A stretch of DNA of 58,263 bases from DATLNM01 sp035536775. GTDB taxonomy: Bacteria > Actinomycetota > CADDZG01 > WHSQ01. Shown here one piece after another: positions 27,279 through 36,321 of the stretch. The stretch lies in assembly GCA_035536775.1 (NCBI GenBank), contig DATLNM010000026.1, positions 1 through 58,263 on the forward strand. Reading direction: 5' to 3'. The notes beneath the pieces are model-generated. The model had not been told where the DNA came from and made no database searches. It saw nothing but the letters and a program-made list of their open reading frames with translations. Within the stretch, counting starts at the first letter, position 1, and each line of letters starts with the position of its first letter. A program made the translations under genes and the position numbers.

Positions 27279-28787
27279 TCATCCTCTTCGCTTCACCAAA
27301 GCCTCGGCGGCGGGGAGTGCCTCGGCGACGTCCCATGCAACGACACCCCTCGGGCCGAACGAAGCACGAGCGATCGCGCCCGCGCGACCGTGCAGCCACG
27401 CGCCCGCCCACGCAGCCTCGGTCGAGGAGGTACCCGCCGCAACGAGGGCCGCGATCACTCCCGTCAGGACGTCGCCGGTCCCCGCGGACGCGAGCTCAGG
27501 TCCGCCCGCGCGCACGACGACCGTGTGGTCGGGCGTCCCAACGATCGTGGAGGGACCTTTCAAGAGGACGGTGCAGCCGAACCGCTCGACCGCCTCTCTC
27601 ACCGCCCCGATCGGGTCATCAGTTATCGAGACTGAGTCCCATCCGAGCAACCGCGCCAGCTCGCCGGCGTGGGGCGTCAAGATCAGAGGGTCGTGTCGCT
27701 TGGCGGCCGCCTCAGGCTTGGCAGCGAGGGCATTCAGACCGTCGGCATCGAGGACGAGCGGCACGGGGATCCCCCCGAGTGCTGCCTCGACCAGCGCATC
27801 CTGAGACGCGCCGCGTCCCAAGCCCGGACCAAGCGCGACTACCGAGGCGCGTTCGAACGCGCCGGCCAGCCGCCCGATCGCTTCGGGACCCAGCTCCGGC
27901 GTGTCCGCCGCAACCGTAGCGACGACTTCAGGCGCTCTGGCGACGACGATGTTGCACACCGTCCTCGTCGAGCCCAGCATCACGTAGCCGGCTCCGGCGC
28001 GCGCCGCGCCGCGTGCCGCCAGCGCGGCTGCCCCCGGCATCCGATCCGACCCTGCGATAACGAGGACACTGCCGCTGCCAAACTTGTTCGTGGCGCGGTC
28101 GCGTGAGGGAAGGACGTCGGCGACATCCTTGGGGTCCGCGGCGACCCCCGCGGTTCGTCCGACGCGGATGCCGATCGGAGCGACGGTGACCGAGCCGGCG
28201 TGCTCTGCCCCAACCCCCACGGCGGTCCCGGTTTTCTCAGACCCCATCGCGACGGTGACCGTGGCGCGCACCGCAGCGCCGGCGGCCGCCCCCGTCGCGC
28301 CGTCTATCCCAGACGGTAGGTCTGCGGCCACCACCGGCGCATCCGATGCGTTGATCGCGTCGATCGCTTGGGCCGCGTCCGAGCGCGGGGCGCCGGACGC
28401 GCCGGTACCCAGCAACGCGTCGACGATGACGTCCGCACGCGCCAGCCGGTCGGGTGAGAACGGCGCGATGACGACACCGGCGGCGCGGCACCGCTCCAAG
28501 TGGATATCGGCGGCTCCGCGGATGCGTTCTGTCTCACCCACGACGGTGCAGCGCACGGCCATCCCGGCTTCGGCCAGGATGCGCGCGGCAGCGAAACCGT
28601 CACCTCCGTTGTTGCCGGTGCCGCACACGACGACGCAGCGGCGGTCATAGACCCCGCCCACGACCGTCTTGACGGCGGCAGCCACCGCAGCCCCGGCGCG
28701 CTCCATGAGGATCTCCGGCGGCGTCCCCGCGCTGATCGTGGCCTCATCGGCTCTGCGCATCTCGTCGGGGCTCGCCAGTGATCGCAT
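27279..28787 (-). CDS. nnr: Bifunctional NAD(P)HX epimerase/dehydratase
   Basis: Repairs hydrated NADH and NADPH. 502 residues from ATG 28787. The N-terminal YjeF_N epimerase domain (about 1-215) shows CGTGNNGGDGFAAARIL and VDALLGTGASG; the C-terminal ADP-dependent dehydratase domain (about 225-500) shows VIAGSDRMPGAAALAARGA, LTPHAGELARLLG and SAGTGDVLTGVIAALVA. The fused form is the common one in bacteria. It lies ten bases after glmS. Confidence 0.95.
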   Translation of the reverse strand: MRSLASPDEMRRADEATISAGTPPEILMERAGAAVAAAVKTVVGGVYDRRCVVVCGTGNNGGDGFAAARILAEAGMAVRCTVVGETERIRGAADIHLERCRAAGVVIAPFSPDRLARADVIVDALLGTGASGAPRSDAAQAIDAINASDAPVVAADLPSGIDGATGAAAGAAVRATVTVAMGSEKTGTAVGVGAEHAGSVTVAPIGIRVGRTAGVAADPKDVADVLPSRDRATNKFGSGSVLVIAGSDRMPGAAALAARGAARAGAGYVMLGSTRTVCNIVVARAPEVVATVAADTPELGPEAIGRLAGAFERASVVALGPGLGRGASQDALVEAALGGIPVPLVLDADGLNALAAKPEAAAKRHDPLILTPHAGELARLLGWDSVSITDDPIGAVREAVERFGCTVLLKGPSTIVGTPDHTVVVRAGGPELASAGTGDVLTGVIAALVAAGTSSTEAAWAGAWLHGRAGAIARASFGPRGVVAWDVAEALPAAEALVKRRG

Positions 28788-28797
28788 GCTTTCTTGC

Positions 28798-30633
28798 CTA
28801 CTCGACGGTGACGCTCTTCGCGAGGTTCCTGGGCTTGTCAGGCGAAAACCCTCTCTCCTTCGCGATGAAGTAAGCGAGGAACTGCATCGGGATCGTGTCG
28901 ACGATCGGGCTGAGGAGTGGCTTCGTCGCGGGAACCTCCAACAGCTCATCGGCGAGCCGCCGAGCGCGTCCATCACCCGGAGGCGCGATCAAGATCGTCT
29001 CAGCGCCACGGGCGCGTACCTCTTCGACGTTGGCGAGCATCTTGTCGTACAGCTTGTTGCCGGTAAGGACCGCGACGACGGGGACGCCTGGTTCGATCAA
29101 CGCGATCGCACCGTGCTTCAGCTCACCCGCCGCATAACCCTCCGCGTGGATATACGACAGTTCCTTCAGTTTGAGCGCGCCCTCCATCGCGACCGCCGTG
29201 CTCACACCCCGCCCGATGAAGAGGAAGTCCTTCGCATCGGCATAACGTTTGGCGACACGCTGAACCTCATCCTGCAGGCCGAGGCTCTCTTGCACCTGTT
29301 CGGGCAACAACTCCATAGCCTCGATCGTCTCGGCGATCTTCTCCTGGGACATAGAGCCGCAGACCTGAGCGAGATACAGACCGAAGAGATTGAGAGCCAC
29401 CAGCTGCGCGAGAAAGGTCTTCGTAGCTGCGACCCCGATCTCGGGGCCCGCATGCGTGAACAACACCGCATCAGCGTCGCGCGTTATCGATGAGCCCACG
29501 ACATTGGTAACCGCGACGATCTTCGCTCCCATCTCGCGGGCGAAGCGGATGGCGGCGAGTGTGTCCGCAGTCTCGCCCGACTGCGCGATCCCGATGACGA
29601 GGGAACGCTCGTTCAGAACAGGGTCGCGATAGCGGAACTCCGAAGCAAGATCGAGCTCGACAGGGATCCGGGTCCAATGCTCGATCGCGTGTTTGGCGGC
29701 CATGCCGGCGTGGAACGACGTGCCGCACGCCACGACGACGATCTTGTCGACGATCTTCAGCTCGTCCTCATCCCACTTGACCTCGTCAAGGATGACCGAT
29801 CCATCCGCGGCAACGCGGCCGCGCATGGTGTTCCTCACGGCCTCGGGCTGCTCGTAGATCTCCTTCAACATGAAGTCCTCGAACCCGCTCTTCGCAGCCG
29901 CATCAAGGTCCCAATCGATGTGGATCGGCACGAGCTCGACATCGTTGCCCTCGAAGTCCACGGCCCTTATCGAACCCGCTCTGACCTCCGCGATCTGACG
30001 GTCTCCCAGCGGGGTCACGTCACGAGTGTGGGCGAGCAGAGCCGGGATGTCAGACGCGACCAAGCCCGCTGACGGGGTCGTTCCCACGATGATCGGCGCG
30101 TCCTTCCGGGCGACGATGATGGCCGACGGATCATCCGTCGAGATACACACGAGGGCGAAAGCGCCGACGAGCTGACCACACACGATCGCAACAGCATCGA
30201 AGAGGGAGCCTCCCGATGAAGCCAGTGCGACCTCGATGAGGTGAGCAACGACTTCGGTGTCGGTTTCGGAAGTGAAGACGTGACCGTCGTCACGCAGGGC
30301 AGCGCGCAGAACATCGTGGTTCTCAACGATCCCGTTATGCACGATCGCGATGCGTCCGGTGCAGTCCTGGTGGGGATGAGCGTTGCCGTCCGTAGGCGCG
30401 CCGTGGGTCGCCCATCGGGTGTGTCCGATCCCGGTCGAACCTTGGAGCCGCGCCTCATCCAAGACGGGGTCCAGCGCGGAGAGGGGTCCGGCTTTTCGCG
30501 CCACTCGGAGCTTTCCGCCGTCGATGGTCGCGATGCCCGACGAGTCGTAGCCGCGGTACTCCAAACGACGGAGTCCTTCAAGGATCACCGGCAAGGCCTC
30601 AGCCTCGCCGGTATAGCCGACGATGCCACACAT
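28798..30633 (-). CDS. glmS: Glutamine-fructose-6-phosphate aminotransferase (isomerizing)
   Basis: First step of UDP-GlcNAc synthesis. 611 residues from ATG 30633, preceded by AGGAGGACCCT. The start MCGIVGYTG exposes Cys2 as the glutaminase nucleophile; GIGHTRWATHG and HNGIVENH complete that domain; two SIS domains follow (VACGTSFHAGMAAKH; FLFIGRGVSTAVAMEGALKL in part) and the C-terminal LAKSVTVE is canonical. glmM lies 291 bases upstream on the same strand, and the gap has structured leader sequence. Confidence 0.97.
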   Translation of the reverse strand: MCGIVGYTGEAEALPVILEGLRRLEYRGYDSSGIATIDGGKLRVARKAGPLSALDPVLDEARLQGSTGIGHTRWATHGAPTDGNAHPHQDCTGRIAIVHNGIVENHDVLRAALRDDGHVFTSETDTEVVAHLIEVALASSGGSLFDAVAIVCGQLVGAFALVCISTDDPSAIIVARKDAPIIVGTTPSAGLVASDIPALLAHTRDVTPLGDRQIAEVRAGSIRAVDFEGNDVELVPIHIDWDLDAAAKSGFEDFMLKEIYEQPEAVRNTMRGRVAADGSVILDEVKWDEDELKIVDKIVVVACGTSFHAGMAAKHAIEHWTRIPVELDLASEFRYRDPVLNERSLVIGIAQSGETADTLAAIRFAREMGAKIVAVTNVVGSSITRDADAVLFTHAGPEIGVAATKTFLAQLVALNLFGLYLAQVCGSMSQEKIAETIEAMELLPEQVQESLGLQDEVQRVAKRYADAKDFLFIGRGVSTAVAMEGALKLKELSYIHAEGYAAGELKHGAIALIEPGVPVVAVLTGNKLYDKMLANVEEVRARGAETILIAPPGDGRARRLADELLEVPATKPLLSPIVDTIPMQFLAYFIAKERGFSPDKPRNLAKSVTVE

Positions 30634-30924
30634 AGGGTCCTCCTCGAGCCTCGGGCGCGCACGGGCGCGCCAGCAGTTCACAAGGAGAGGAGCCACCTCG
30701 GTACCGGTTTGTGACCCGAGGTCACCCCCGGGGTTTGTCGGCATCGTCACGACCGTGGCCGGCCGAGGGTCACCCGCCGAGTGGGCTATGTACCGCCCTC
30801 CGAGATCCCCTACCTCGTCGACTCTCCGCCTCCTAACGGGAGCCCTGGCGCTAGATCCGGTCTTGTCTACTTCCTCTCATTAGGAAGGATACGTGGTCGG
30901 CCGCTGGCGTTCACCCGAGGCCCC
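30634..30924 (-). promoter_or_regulatory. Structured glmM-glmS intergenic region / glmS leader
   Basis: 291 bases without a gene. Reading the minus strand: an inverted repeat CTTCCT-AATGAG-AGGAAG (30870-30887) soon after the glmM stop; further on GTGACC-TCG-GGTCAC and, overlapping it, ACCTCGG pairing with CCGAGGT across 14 bases, so the two hairpins exclude each other; then a 7-bp GC hairpin GGCGCGC-CCGT-GCGCGCC (30654-30671) ending about 20 bases before the start codon. I see no glmS ribozyme core. A regulated leader is an inference. Confidence 0.45.
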
Positions 30925-32253
30925 TCAGCCGAGATGGAGCCTCACCGCATCGGCGAGATGGTCTGCCGTGATGTCGGCGACGCCCTCGTCCTCGGCCTCG
31001 ACCATCACCCGCACAACCGGCTCCGTCCCCGAGGCCCGCAACAAGATGCGGCCGGCGTCACCGAGCGCGAGATCGGCGCTGCGGACGAGCTCCCACAGCG
31101 GCTCACATGATTCGAGCTCGTTGCGATCTCGCACCGGAACATTGATCAGCCTTTGAGGCCATGACTCGAACACATCGGCCAGCTTGGAGAGAGGCTCGCC
31201 TGAAGTCCGCATCGCCTCAGCGAGCTTGAGGCCAGTCAGGATGCCGTCGCCGGTTGTCGAGTGGGCTCCGAAGATGAGGTGGCCCGACTGCTCGCCGCCG
31301 AGCACCGCGCCTCGCGCGACCATCTCTGCGGCCACAAACCGATCGCCGACAGGCGCGCGCACTACTTCGATCCCCTCCTCTCGCAGAGTTCGCACGAGGC
31401 CGAGGTTGGCCATGACCGTCGAGACGATGACGTTGTTCTGGAGGTGGCCAGCCTTGGCCATCGACAGCGCGAGCAGGCCGATGATCTGGTCGCCGTCAAC
31501 GACGGCACCCGTCTCGTCAACCGCGAGCGCACGATCGGCATCTCCGTCGAACGCGATCCCGAGATCCGCGCGTCGCTTTCGAACCTCGGACTGGAGGTGA
31601 TCCAAGGACGTCGAACCGGAATCGACGTTGATCCGCGTCCCGTCTTGATCGTCGTTCAGCATGGTCACCCGCGCGCCCGCGCGCCCAAAGACGTCTTCCG
31701 CGACAACACTCGCCGCCCCGAACGCGCAGTCGAGGACGACCTTCAGTCCATCGAGGGAGCCGTCGAGCGCGCCTATGAGATGGCGCGTGTAGCGCTCGGG
31801 CGCGTCGTAAAGCACCGCCACCCCGCCCACATCCGTGCCGGTCGGCCTGGACGCCGGGGGGTGTTCGAGATGGCGTTCGATGGCCGCTTCCGTCTCGTCG
31901 CCGATCTTGACGCCGAGATCGGAGAAGAACTTGATCCCGTTGTCCGGGACGGGGTTGTGGGAAGCCGAGATGACGGCACCGGCGGCCGCCCCACGCTCCA
32001 GCGTGAGGAATGCCACCGCCGGAGTGGGGATGACGCCGGCGAGCTCGACGTGCGCCCCGGCTGAACACAGCCCTGCTACGAGAGCGCCTTCGAGCATCGG
32101 ACCGGACACCCTCGTATCTCGTCCGACGACCACGGTTGCGCCCGCGGCGGCGAGAACCTCTCCCGCGGCGCGTCCGAGCGCGAGCGCAAGGTCGGGAGTC
32201 AGATCTTCGTTCGCAACCCCGCGCACTCCGTCGGTACCGAACAGGCGAGCCAT
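30925..32253 (-). CDS. glmM: Phosphoglucosamine mutase
   Basis: Converts glucosamine-6-phosphate to glucosamine-1-phosphate. 442 residues from ATG 32253 (MARLFGTDGVRGVAN); GGGGGAG lies ten bases upstream. An ATG three codons earlier (32262) is possible. The active serine is in ISASHNPVPDNGIK, the metal loop is DGDADR, the sugar loop GGEQSGHLIF, and the phosphate loop RASGTEPVVRVMVE. It is divergent from hemE with only 19 bases between the two start codons. Confidence 0.96.
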   Translation of the reverse strand: MARLFGTDGVRGVANEDLTPDLALALGRAAGEVLAAAGATVVVGRDTRVSGPMLEGALVAGLCSAGAHVELAGVIPTPAVAFLTLERGAAAGAVISASHNPVPDNGIKFFSDLGVKIGDETEAAIERHLEHPPASRPTGTDVGGVAVLYDAPERYTRHLIGALDGSLDGLKVVLDCAFGAASVVAEDVFGRAGARVTMLNDDQDGTRINVDSGSTSLDHLQSEVRKRRADLGIAFDGDADRALAVDETGAVVDGDQIIGLLALSMAKAGHLQNNVIVSTVMANLGLVRTLREEGIEVVRAPVGDRFVAAEMVARGAVLGGEQSGHLIFGAHSTTGDGILTGLKLAEAMRTSGEPLSKLADVFESWPQRLINVPVRDRNELESCEPLWELVRSADLALGDAGRILLRASGTEPVVRVMVEAEDEGVADITADHLADAVRLHLG

Positions 32254-32272
32254 GTGAGCCATACTCCCCCAA

Positions 32273-33295
32273 ATGCCGGTAGACGATCTTTTCCTCAGGG
32301 CGTGCCGGGGGGAGCGGACCGAACGCGTGCCCGTCTGGTTCATGCGTCAGGCCGGGCGGAGCCTCCCTGAATACCGGGCGTTGCGCGAAAAGCACTCCAT
32401 CCTCGACATGTGCCGCACGCCCGAGCTCGCTGCTGAGGTAACGCTGCAACCGGTCCGTCGGCTGGGCGTCGATGCCGCGATCCTCTTCAGCGACATCGTG
32501 GTGCCTCTCGAAGCGGCTGGGATCGAGCTCGACATCTCTCCCGGCATAGGCCCGGTGATCGAGAAACCCATCCGCTCAGGGGACGATGTCGGACGCATCG
32601 GGGACCTCGCCCCCGACGGGATCGAGCACGTAAACCAGGCCGTGAGGATCCTCGTCGACGAGCTCGAGGTCCCGCTTATCGGATTCGGGGGAGCGCCCTT
32701 CACGCTCGCGAGCTACCTCATAGAGGGAGGACCTTCCAAGAACCACATCTTGACCAAAACGATGATGCTGTCCGAGCCGTCGCTGTGGGCGGCGCTCATG
32801 GAGCGGCTTGCGGACATCGTCCTGGTCCACCTTCGAGGACAGATCACTGCCGGCGCGAGCGCGATCCAGCTGTTCGACAGCTGGGCGGGCGCGCTGGAGC
32901 CCGCCGATTACGAGCGTTTCGTCCTTCCCGCTGTGGCGCGCATCCTCGACGGACTCGCTGATACCGGCGTGCCCACGATCCTGTTCGGTGTCGGCACCGC
33001 AACATTGCTCGAGCTCATGGCCTCTGCCGGTCCAAGCGTCATGGGCATCGACTGGCACGTTCCTCTCGAGAGCGCGCGGGTGCGCCTGGGAACGATGCCG
33101 GTGCAGGGCAATCTCGACCCCGCCGCGTTGATGGCACCCCCCGAAGTCCTGGACCCCAAGGTGCACGCGGTTCTCGACGCGGGGCGAGGTCGCGGTCACA
33201 TCTTCAACCTCGGCCACGGTGTTCTCCCTGAGACTGATCCCGACGCGTTGCAACGGGTGGTCGACACCGTGCATGCCTGGCAACCCGATGAGTGA
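32273..33295 (+). CDS. hemE: Uroporphyrinogen decarboxylase
   Basis: Converts uroporphyrinogen III to coproporphyrinogen III. 340 residues: VPVWFMRQAGRSLPEYR near the start holds the invariant Arg/Gln substrate contacts, ILFSDIVVPLEAAG the catalytic Asp, and GFGGAPFTLASYLIEGG and FNLGHGVLPETDPDAL follow. CATACT lies seven bases before the ATG with no clear ribosome binding site, so the mRNA may be leaderless. First gene of the heme cluster. Confidence 0.97.
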   Translation: MPVDDLFLRACRGERTERVPVWFMRQAGRSLPEYRALREKHSILDMCRTPELAAEVTLQPVRRLGVDAAILFSDIVVPLEAAGIELDISPGIGPVIEKPIRSGDDVGRIGDLAPDGIEHVNQAVRILVDELEVPLIGFGGAPFTLASYLIEGGPSKNHILTKTMMLSEPSLWAALMERLADIVLVHLRGQITAGASAIQLFDSWAGALEPADYERFVLPAVARILDGLADTGVPTILFGVGTATLLELMASAGPSVMGIDWHVPLESARVRLGTMPVQGNLDPAALMAPPEVLDPKVHAVLDAGRGRGHIFNLGHGVLPETDPDALQRVVDTVHAWQPDE

Positions 33296-34190
33296 GACCG
33301 CCCTTCTGGTCATGGCCTATGGAACGCCCGCGGGGCCGGAAGCCATCGAGCCCTACTACACGCACATCCGCCGAGGCTTACCTCCTCCCCAGGACCTCCT
33401 CGAAGAGTTGACCGCGCGCTACGCAGCGATCGGAGGAAGCTCGCCGCTTCTCGAGATAACTCGAGCTCAAGCCGCTGGGCTCGCGCGCCGGGTCCCGGAG
33501 ACCACCGCGTTCGTGGGCCAGAAACATGCTCCCCCCTTCATCGAGGACGCCGTCGCAGACATCGTTGCGAGCGGCATAGACCGCGCCTGTGGAGTTGTGC
33601 TGGCTCCGCACTATTCGACAATGAGTATCGAGCAATACAAGACGCGCGCACGGAACGCTTTCGAAGAACAGGGCTGGGACGGGCACTTCGACTTCGTCGA
33701 TAGCTGGCACCTCGAACGGGGATTCATAACGTTCCTCGCGCAGCGAGTGCGCGAAGCGATCGATGAGCTTCCGCCGGCGGCGCGCGCCGAGGCGGTCGTT
33801 CTCTTCACGGCGCACAGCCTCCCGGAGCGGATCCTCACCACCGGCGACCCCTACCCATCCCAGCTTCGTGAGACGGCCGAGGCGGTTGCCGCCGAGGCCG
33901 GGCTGACGAGGTGGGACATCGCGTGGCAGAGCGCGGGACGGACCAAGGACCCGTGGATAGGACCCGACATCCTCGACGTCATAGACGGCCTCGCGCGCGA
34001 CGGAGTGCCGGGGGCGGTCATCTGTCCATGCGGTTTCGTCGCTGATCACCTCGAGGTGCTGTACGACGTTGACATCGAGGCCGCCGGACGCGCCGAAGTC
34101 GCGGGGATCCACCTCGTCAGGACGTCATCCCCCAACGACGATCCGGTCTTCCTCGACGCCCTCGCCGCCGCGGTCGCTCGGGCGACATGA
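33288..34190 (+). CDS. hemH: Ferrochelatase (coproporphyrin III type, CpfC)
   Basis: 300 residues from ATG 33288, overlapping the hemE end by eight bases. Motifs: LLVMAYGTPAGPEAIEPYY, APHYSTMSIEQY with the metal-site His, FTAHSLPERI, and WQSAGRTKDPWIGPDI. Given the hemY-type oxidase and hemQ next door, its substrate should be coproporphyrin III, giving coproheme, not protoporphyrin IX. Its stop overlaps the next start (ATGA). Confidence 0.95.
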   Translation: MSETALLVMAYGTPAGPEAIEPYYTHIRRGLPPPQDLLEELTARYAAIGGSSPLLEITRAQAAGLARRVPETTAFVGQKHAPPFIEDAVADIVASGIDRACGVVLAPHYSTMSIEQYKTRARNAFEEQGWDGHFDFVDSWHLERGFITFLAQRVREAIDELPPAARAEAVVLFTAHSLPERILTTGDPYPSQLRETAEAVAAEAGLTRWDIAWQSAGRTKDPWIGPDILDVIDGLARDGVPGAVICPCGFVADHLEVLYDVDIEAAGRAEVAGIHLVRTSSPNDDPVFLDALAAAVARAT

Positions 34191-35566
34191 GGCGTCCGGT
34201 CGTCGCCGTCATTGGCGGCGGGGTCACGGGCCTCGGTGCCGTCGTCACGATCGAGGAAGCAGCAGGTGACCAGATCCGCACCGTGCTGTTCGAGTCCTCG
34301 ACGCGACTCGGCGGGGTGATCCGGGGCGGAAAGCTCGGCGGCGTCTACGTCGAAGACGGCCCGGACTCCTTCATCGAGCGCGACGGTTACATGCTCGAGT
34401 GGTGCCGGCGGCTGGGGATCGAGGACCGGTTGACGGAGCCCGCAATCTTCGGAGCCCTGATCTACGACGGACGCGCGATCAGGCCGATGCCCGCCGGATC
34501 CCTGTTCGGGATCCCGCCGAGTGCCCACGCCGCACGGCGCTCGGGACTCGTGTCCTTCCGAGGCGCGCTACGAGCCCTGGGTGACCACGTGCTCCCGGGC
34601 CCGCTGAAGGGGCCCGATGTCTCGGTCGAGTCGTACCTGACCGGGCGCCTGGGGCGAGAGGTGGTCGAGCGAATGGTCGATCCGCTGCTCGCCGGGGCGC
34701 GCTCCGGCGACGTTGGATCGCTATCACTGGCCGCAGCCCTGCCCGACATCGATCGCATCGCGCGCTCTCGTCGCGGCGTGATGCGCGGTATACGGCGAGG
34801 GGCACGCTCAACGGGCGCTGAGCTACCTCGATTCCGCTCGTTCGATAAAGGCATGCCGGTACTTGTTCGAGCGCTATCCGACCACTGTCGCCGCGCCGAC
34901 GTACGCGTAGGGGAAGCCGTAACGAGGATCGAGCGCTCCGGGAAAACGTTCGTCGTGCGATCTGGAACACGCAGGTTGCGAGCCGACGCCATCATCATCG
35001 CAACGCCCGCCCCGCACGCGCTGGGGCTTCTGACGCCGGTTCTGCCTGATGCAGTACCGATCCTGGCTACGGTGGAGCATGCCTCGGTCGCCGTCGTGTC
35101 CCTGTTGTACGCACAAGGGCGCGATGCGCTGCCCGAAAGCGGCAGCGGGGTGCTCATCCCGTCGTCTGCGGAGCGCGTTGTGAGCGCGTGCACGTTCTAC
35201 TCGAGGAAATGGCCCGTGTCCGACCCCGGAGGTGACGCGCTCGTCTTGCGCGCGGTCGTCGCGCGCGACCCTGCGGGCGTTCTCGACCATGATGACCGCA
35301 GCTTGAGCAAGGTCGTCGATGGAGACCTGAGGGAGGTCCTTGGCCTCAGGGCTCCCGCCGCCAGCGCGAGGGTCACCCGTTGGAGCGAGGCATTGCCTCG
35401 CTACGAGGTGGGGCATCTCGACCGGATGCGCGAGCTCGACGCGATCATGGCGACGGCGCCCGGTATCGCGCTCGCGGGCTCTTCGTACGGCGGGCCCGGG
35501 ATCCCCGACTGTCTGCGGTCGGGGTCGGCCGCAGCGACCCGCATCTTGAGTCATGTCTTAGGGTGA
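34187..35566 (+). CDS. hemY: Coproporphyrinogen III oxidase (HemY/CgoX-type flavoprotein)
   Basis: 459 residues. FAD-binding GGGVTGLGAVVTIEEAAG at the N-terminus, the ESSTRLGGVIRGG stretch, GPDSFIERDGYMLEWC, and a C-terminal FAD-contacting GIALAGSSYGGPGIPDCLRSG (two parts). This is the oxygen-dependent HemY fold; in Gram-positive bacteria such enzymes oxidise coproporphyrinogen III to coproporphyrin III. It is translationally coupled to hemH and followed by hemQ after five bases. Confidence 0.93.
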   Translation: MRRPVVAVIGGGVTGLGAVVTIEEAAGDQIRTVLFESSTRLGGVIRGGKLGGVYVEDGPDSFIERDGYMLEWCRRLGIEDRLTEPAIFGALIYDGRAIRPMPAGSLFGIPPSAHAARRSGLVSFRGALRALGDHVLPGPLKGPDVSVESYLTGRLGREVVERMVDPLLAGARSGDVGSLSLAAALPDIDRIARSRRGVMRGIRRGARSTGAELPRFRSFDKGMPVLVRALSDHCRRADVRVGEAVTRIERSGKTFVVRSGTRRLRADAIIIATPAPHALGLLTPVLPDAVPILATVEHASVAVVSLLYAQGRDALPESGSGVLIPSSAERVVSACTFYSRKWPVSDPGGDALVLRAVVARDPAGVLDHDDRSLSKVVDGDLREVLGLRAPAASARVTRWSEALPRYEVGHLDRMRELDAIMATAPGIALAGSSYGGPGIPDCLRSGSAAATRILSHVLG

Positions 35567-35571
35567 CCCTG

Positions 35572-36240
35572 ATGACAGAAGCAACGGTGTTCTCGAGCTT
35601 CCCCGTGTACAAGCTCGCGCGCGACCGAGCCGAAGATGTCGATCCCGAGCTCGCCGCAAAGCAACTGACGGCCCTGTTCGATGACTGGTCCGACCGCGTT
35701 CAACTGCGGGGCGCGTACGACACACAGGGTTTCTCAGCGCGAGCCGACCTCATGTTCTGGCTGGTGTCCTCGTCGGCCGATGACATCCAAGAACTCGTGA
35801 CCGAGATGCGCCGCACCGAACTCGGACGGTCATTCCAGATGGCCGACGTCTTCCTCGGAATCGTGCGCCCAGCCGAGTTCGCGCGGGACCACCAGCCCGC
35901 CTTCGTCCAGAATAAGGAGCCACTGAAGTACCTGTGCATCTACCCCTTCGTCCGGACGGCCGAGTGGTATCTCCTCGATCCCGAAGAACGAGGGGCGTTG
36001 CTGCGCGAGCACGGCACCGCCGGCCGAGAGTTCCCCGACGTGCAGGCGAACACGACGAGCTCGTTCGGCTTGGGCGACTACGAATGGACGCTCGCGTTCG
36101 AGGCGGAGAGCCTCGACCGCATCGTCGATCTCATCAGGCGGTTGCGGGGGACGGAGGCCCGTCGCTTCACAAAGGTCGAGATCCCGTTCTTCACAGGCAT
36201 CCGCAAAGACATCCCCACCCTCGTCTCAGCCCTGCTGTAG
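35572..36240 (+). CDS. hemQ: Coproheme decarboxylase HemQ/ChdC
   Basis: Final step of the coproporphyrin-dependent pathway: two oxidative decarboxylations of coproheme to heme b. 222 residues of the chlorite-dismutase-like fold: VFSSFPVYKLARD at the start, KYLCIYPFVRTAEWYLL with the catalytic Tyr of the Y-P-x-x-R/K region, LLREHGTAGREF with the proximal His, and FGLGDYEWTLAFEAESLD. ATG 35572 was chosen with AGGGTGA upstream; a GTG at 35563 overlapping the previous stop is possible. Last gene of the heme cluster. Confidence 0.94.
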   Translation: MTEATVFSSFPVYKLARDRAEDVDPELAAKQLTALFDDWSDRVQLRGAYDTQGFSARADLMFWLVSSSADDIQELVTEMRRTELGRSFQMADVFLGIVRPAEFARDHQPAFVQNKEPLKYLCIYPFVRTAEWYLLDPEERGALLREHGTAGREFPDVQANTTSSFGLGDYEWTLAFEAESLDRIVDLIRRLRGTEARRFTKVEIPFFTGIRKDIPTLVSALL

Positions 36241-36263
36241 GCCCCCTGCCTTAGCCCCCCTGC

Positions 36264-36269
36264 TACGCT
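36264..36269 (+). promoter_or_regulatory. Extended -10 box upstream of the lipoprotein gene
   Basis: TGC-TACGCT, an extended -10 without recognisable -35, in the 81-bp gap after hemQ. Transcription would start near 36276, leaving about 45 bases of leader with GAGGCGG before the ATG at 36322. Confidence 0.4.
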
Positions 36270-36321
36270 TGTAGTTCGCGCCGGGAGGGGTCCGGCACTC
36301 ATGGAAGAGAGAGGCGGATCT

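Noticed and set aside
30634..30924. glmS ribozyme upstream of glmS
   Set aside because: I could not find the conserved core or cleavage site next to the start codon; the class is mainly known from Firmicutes.
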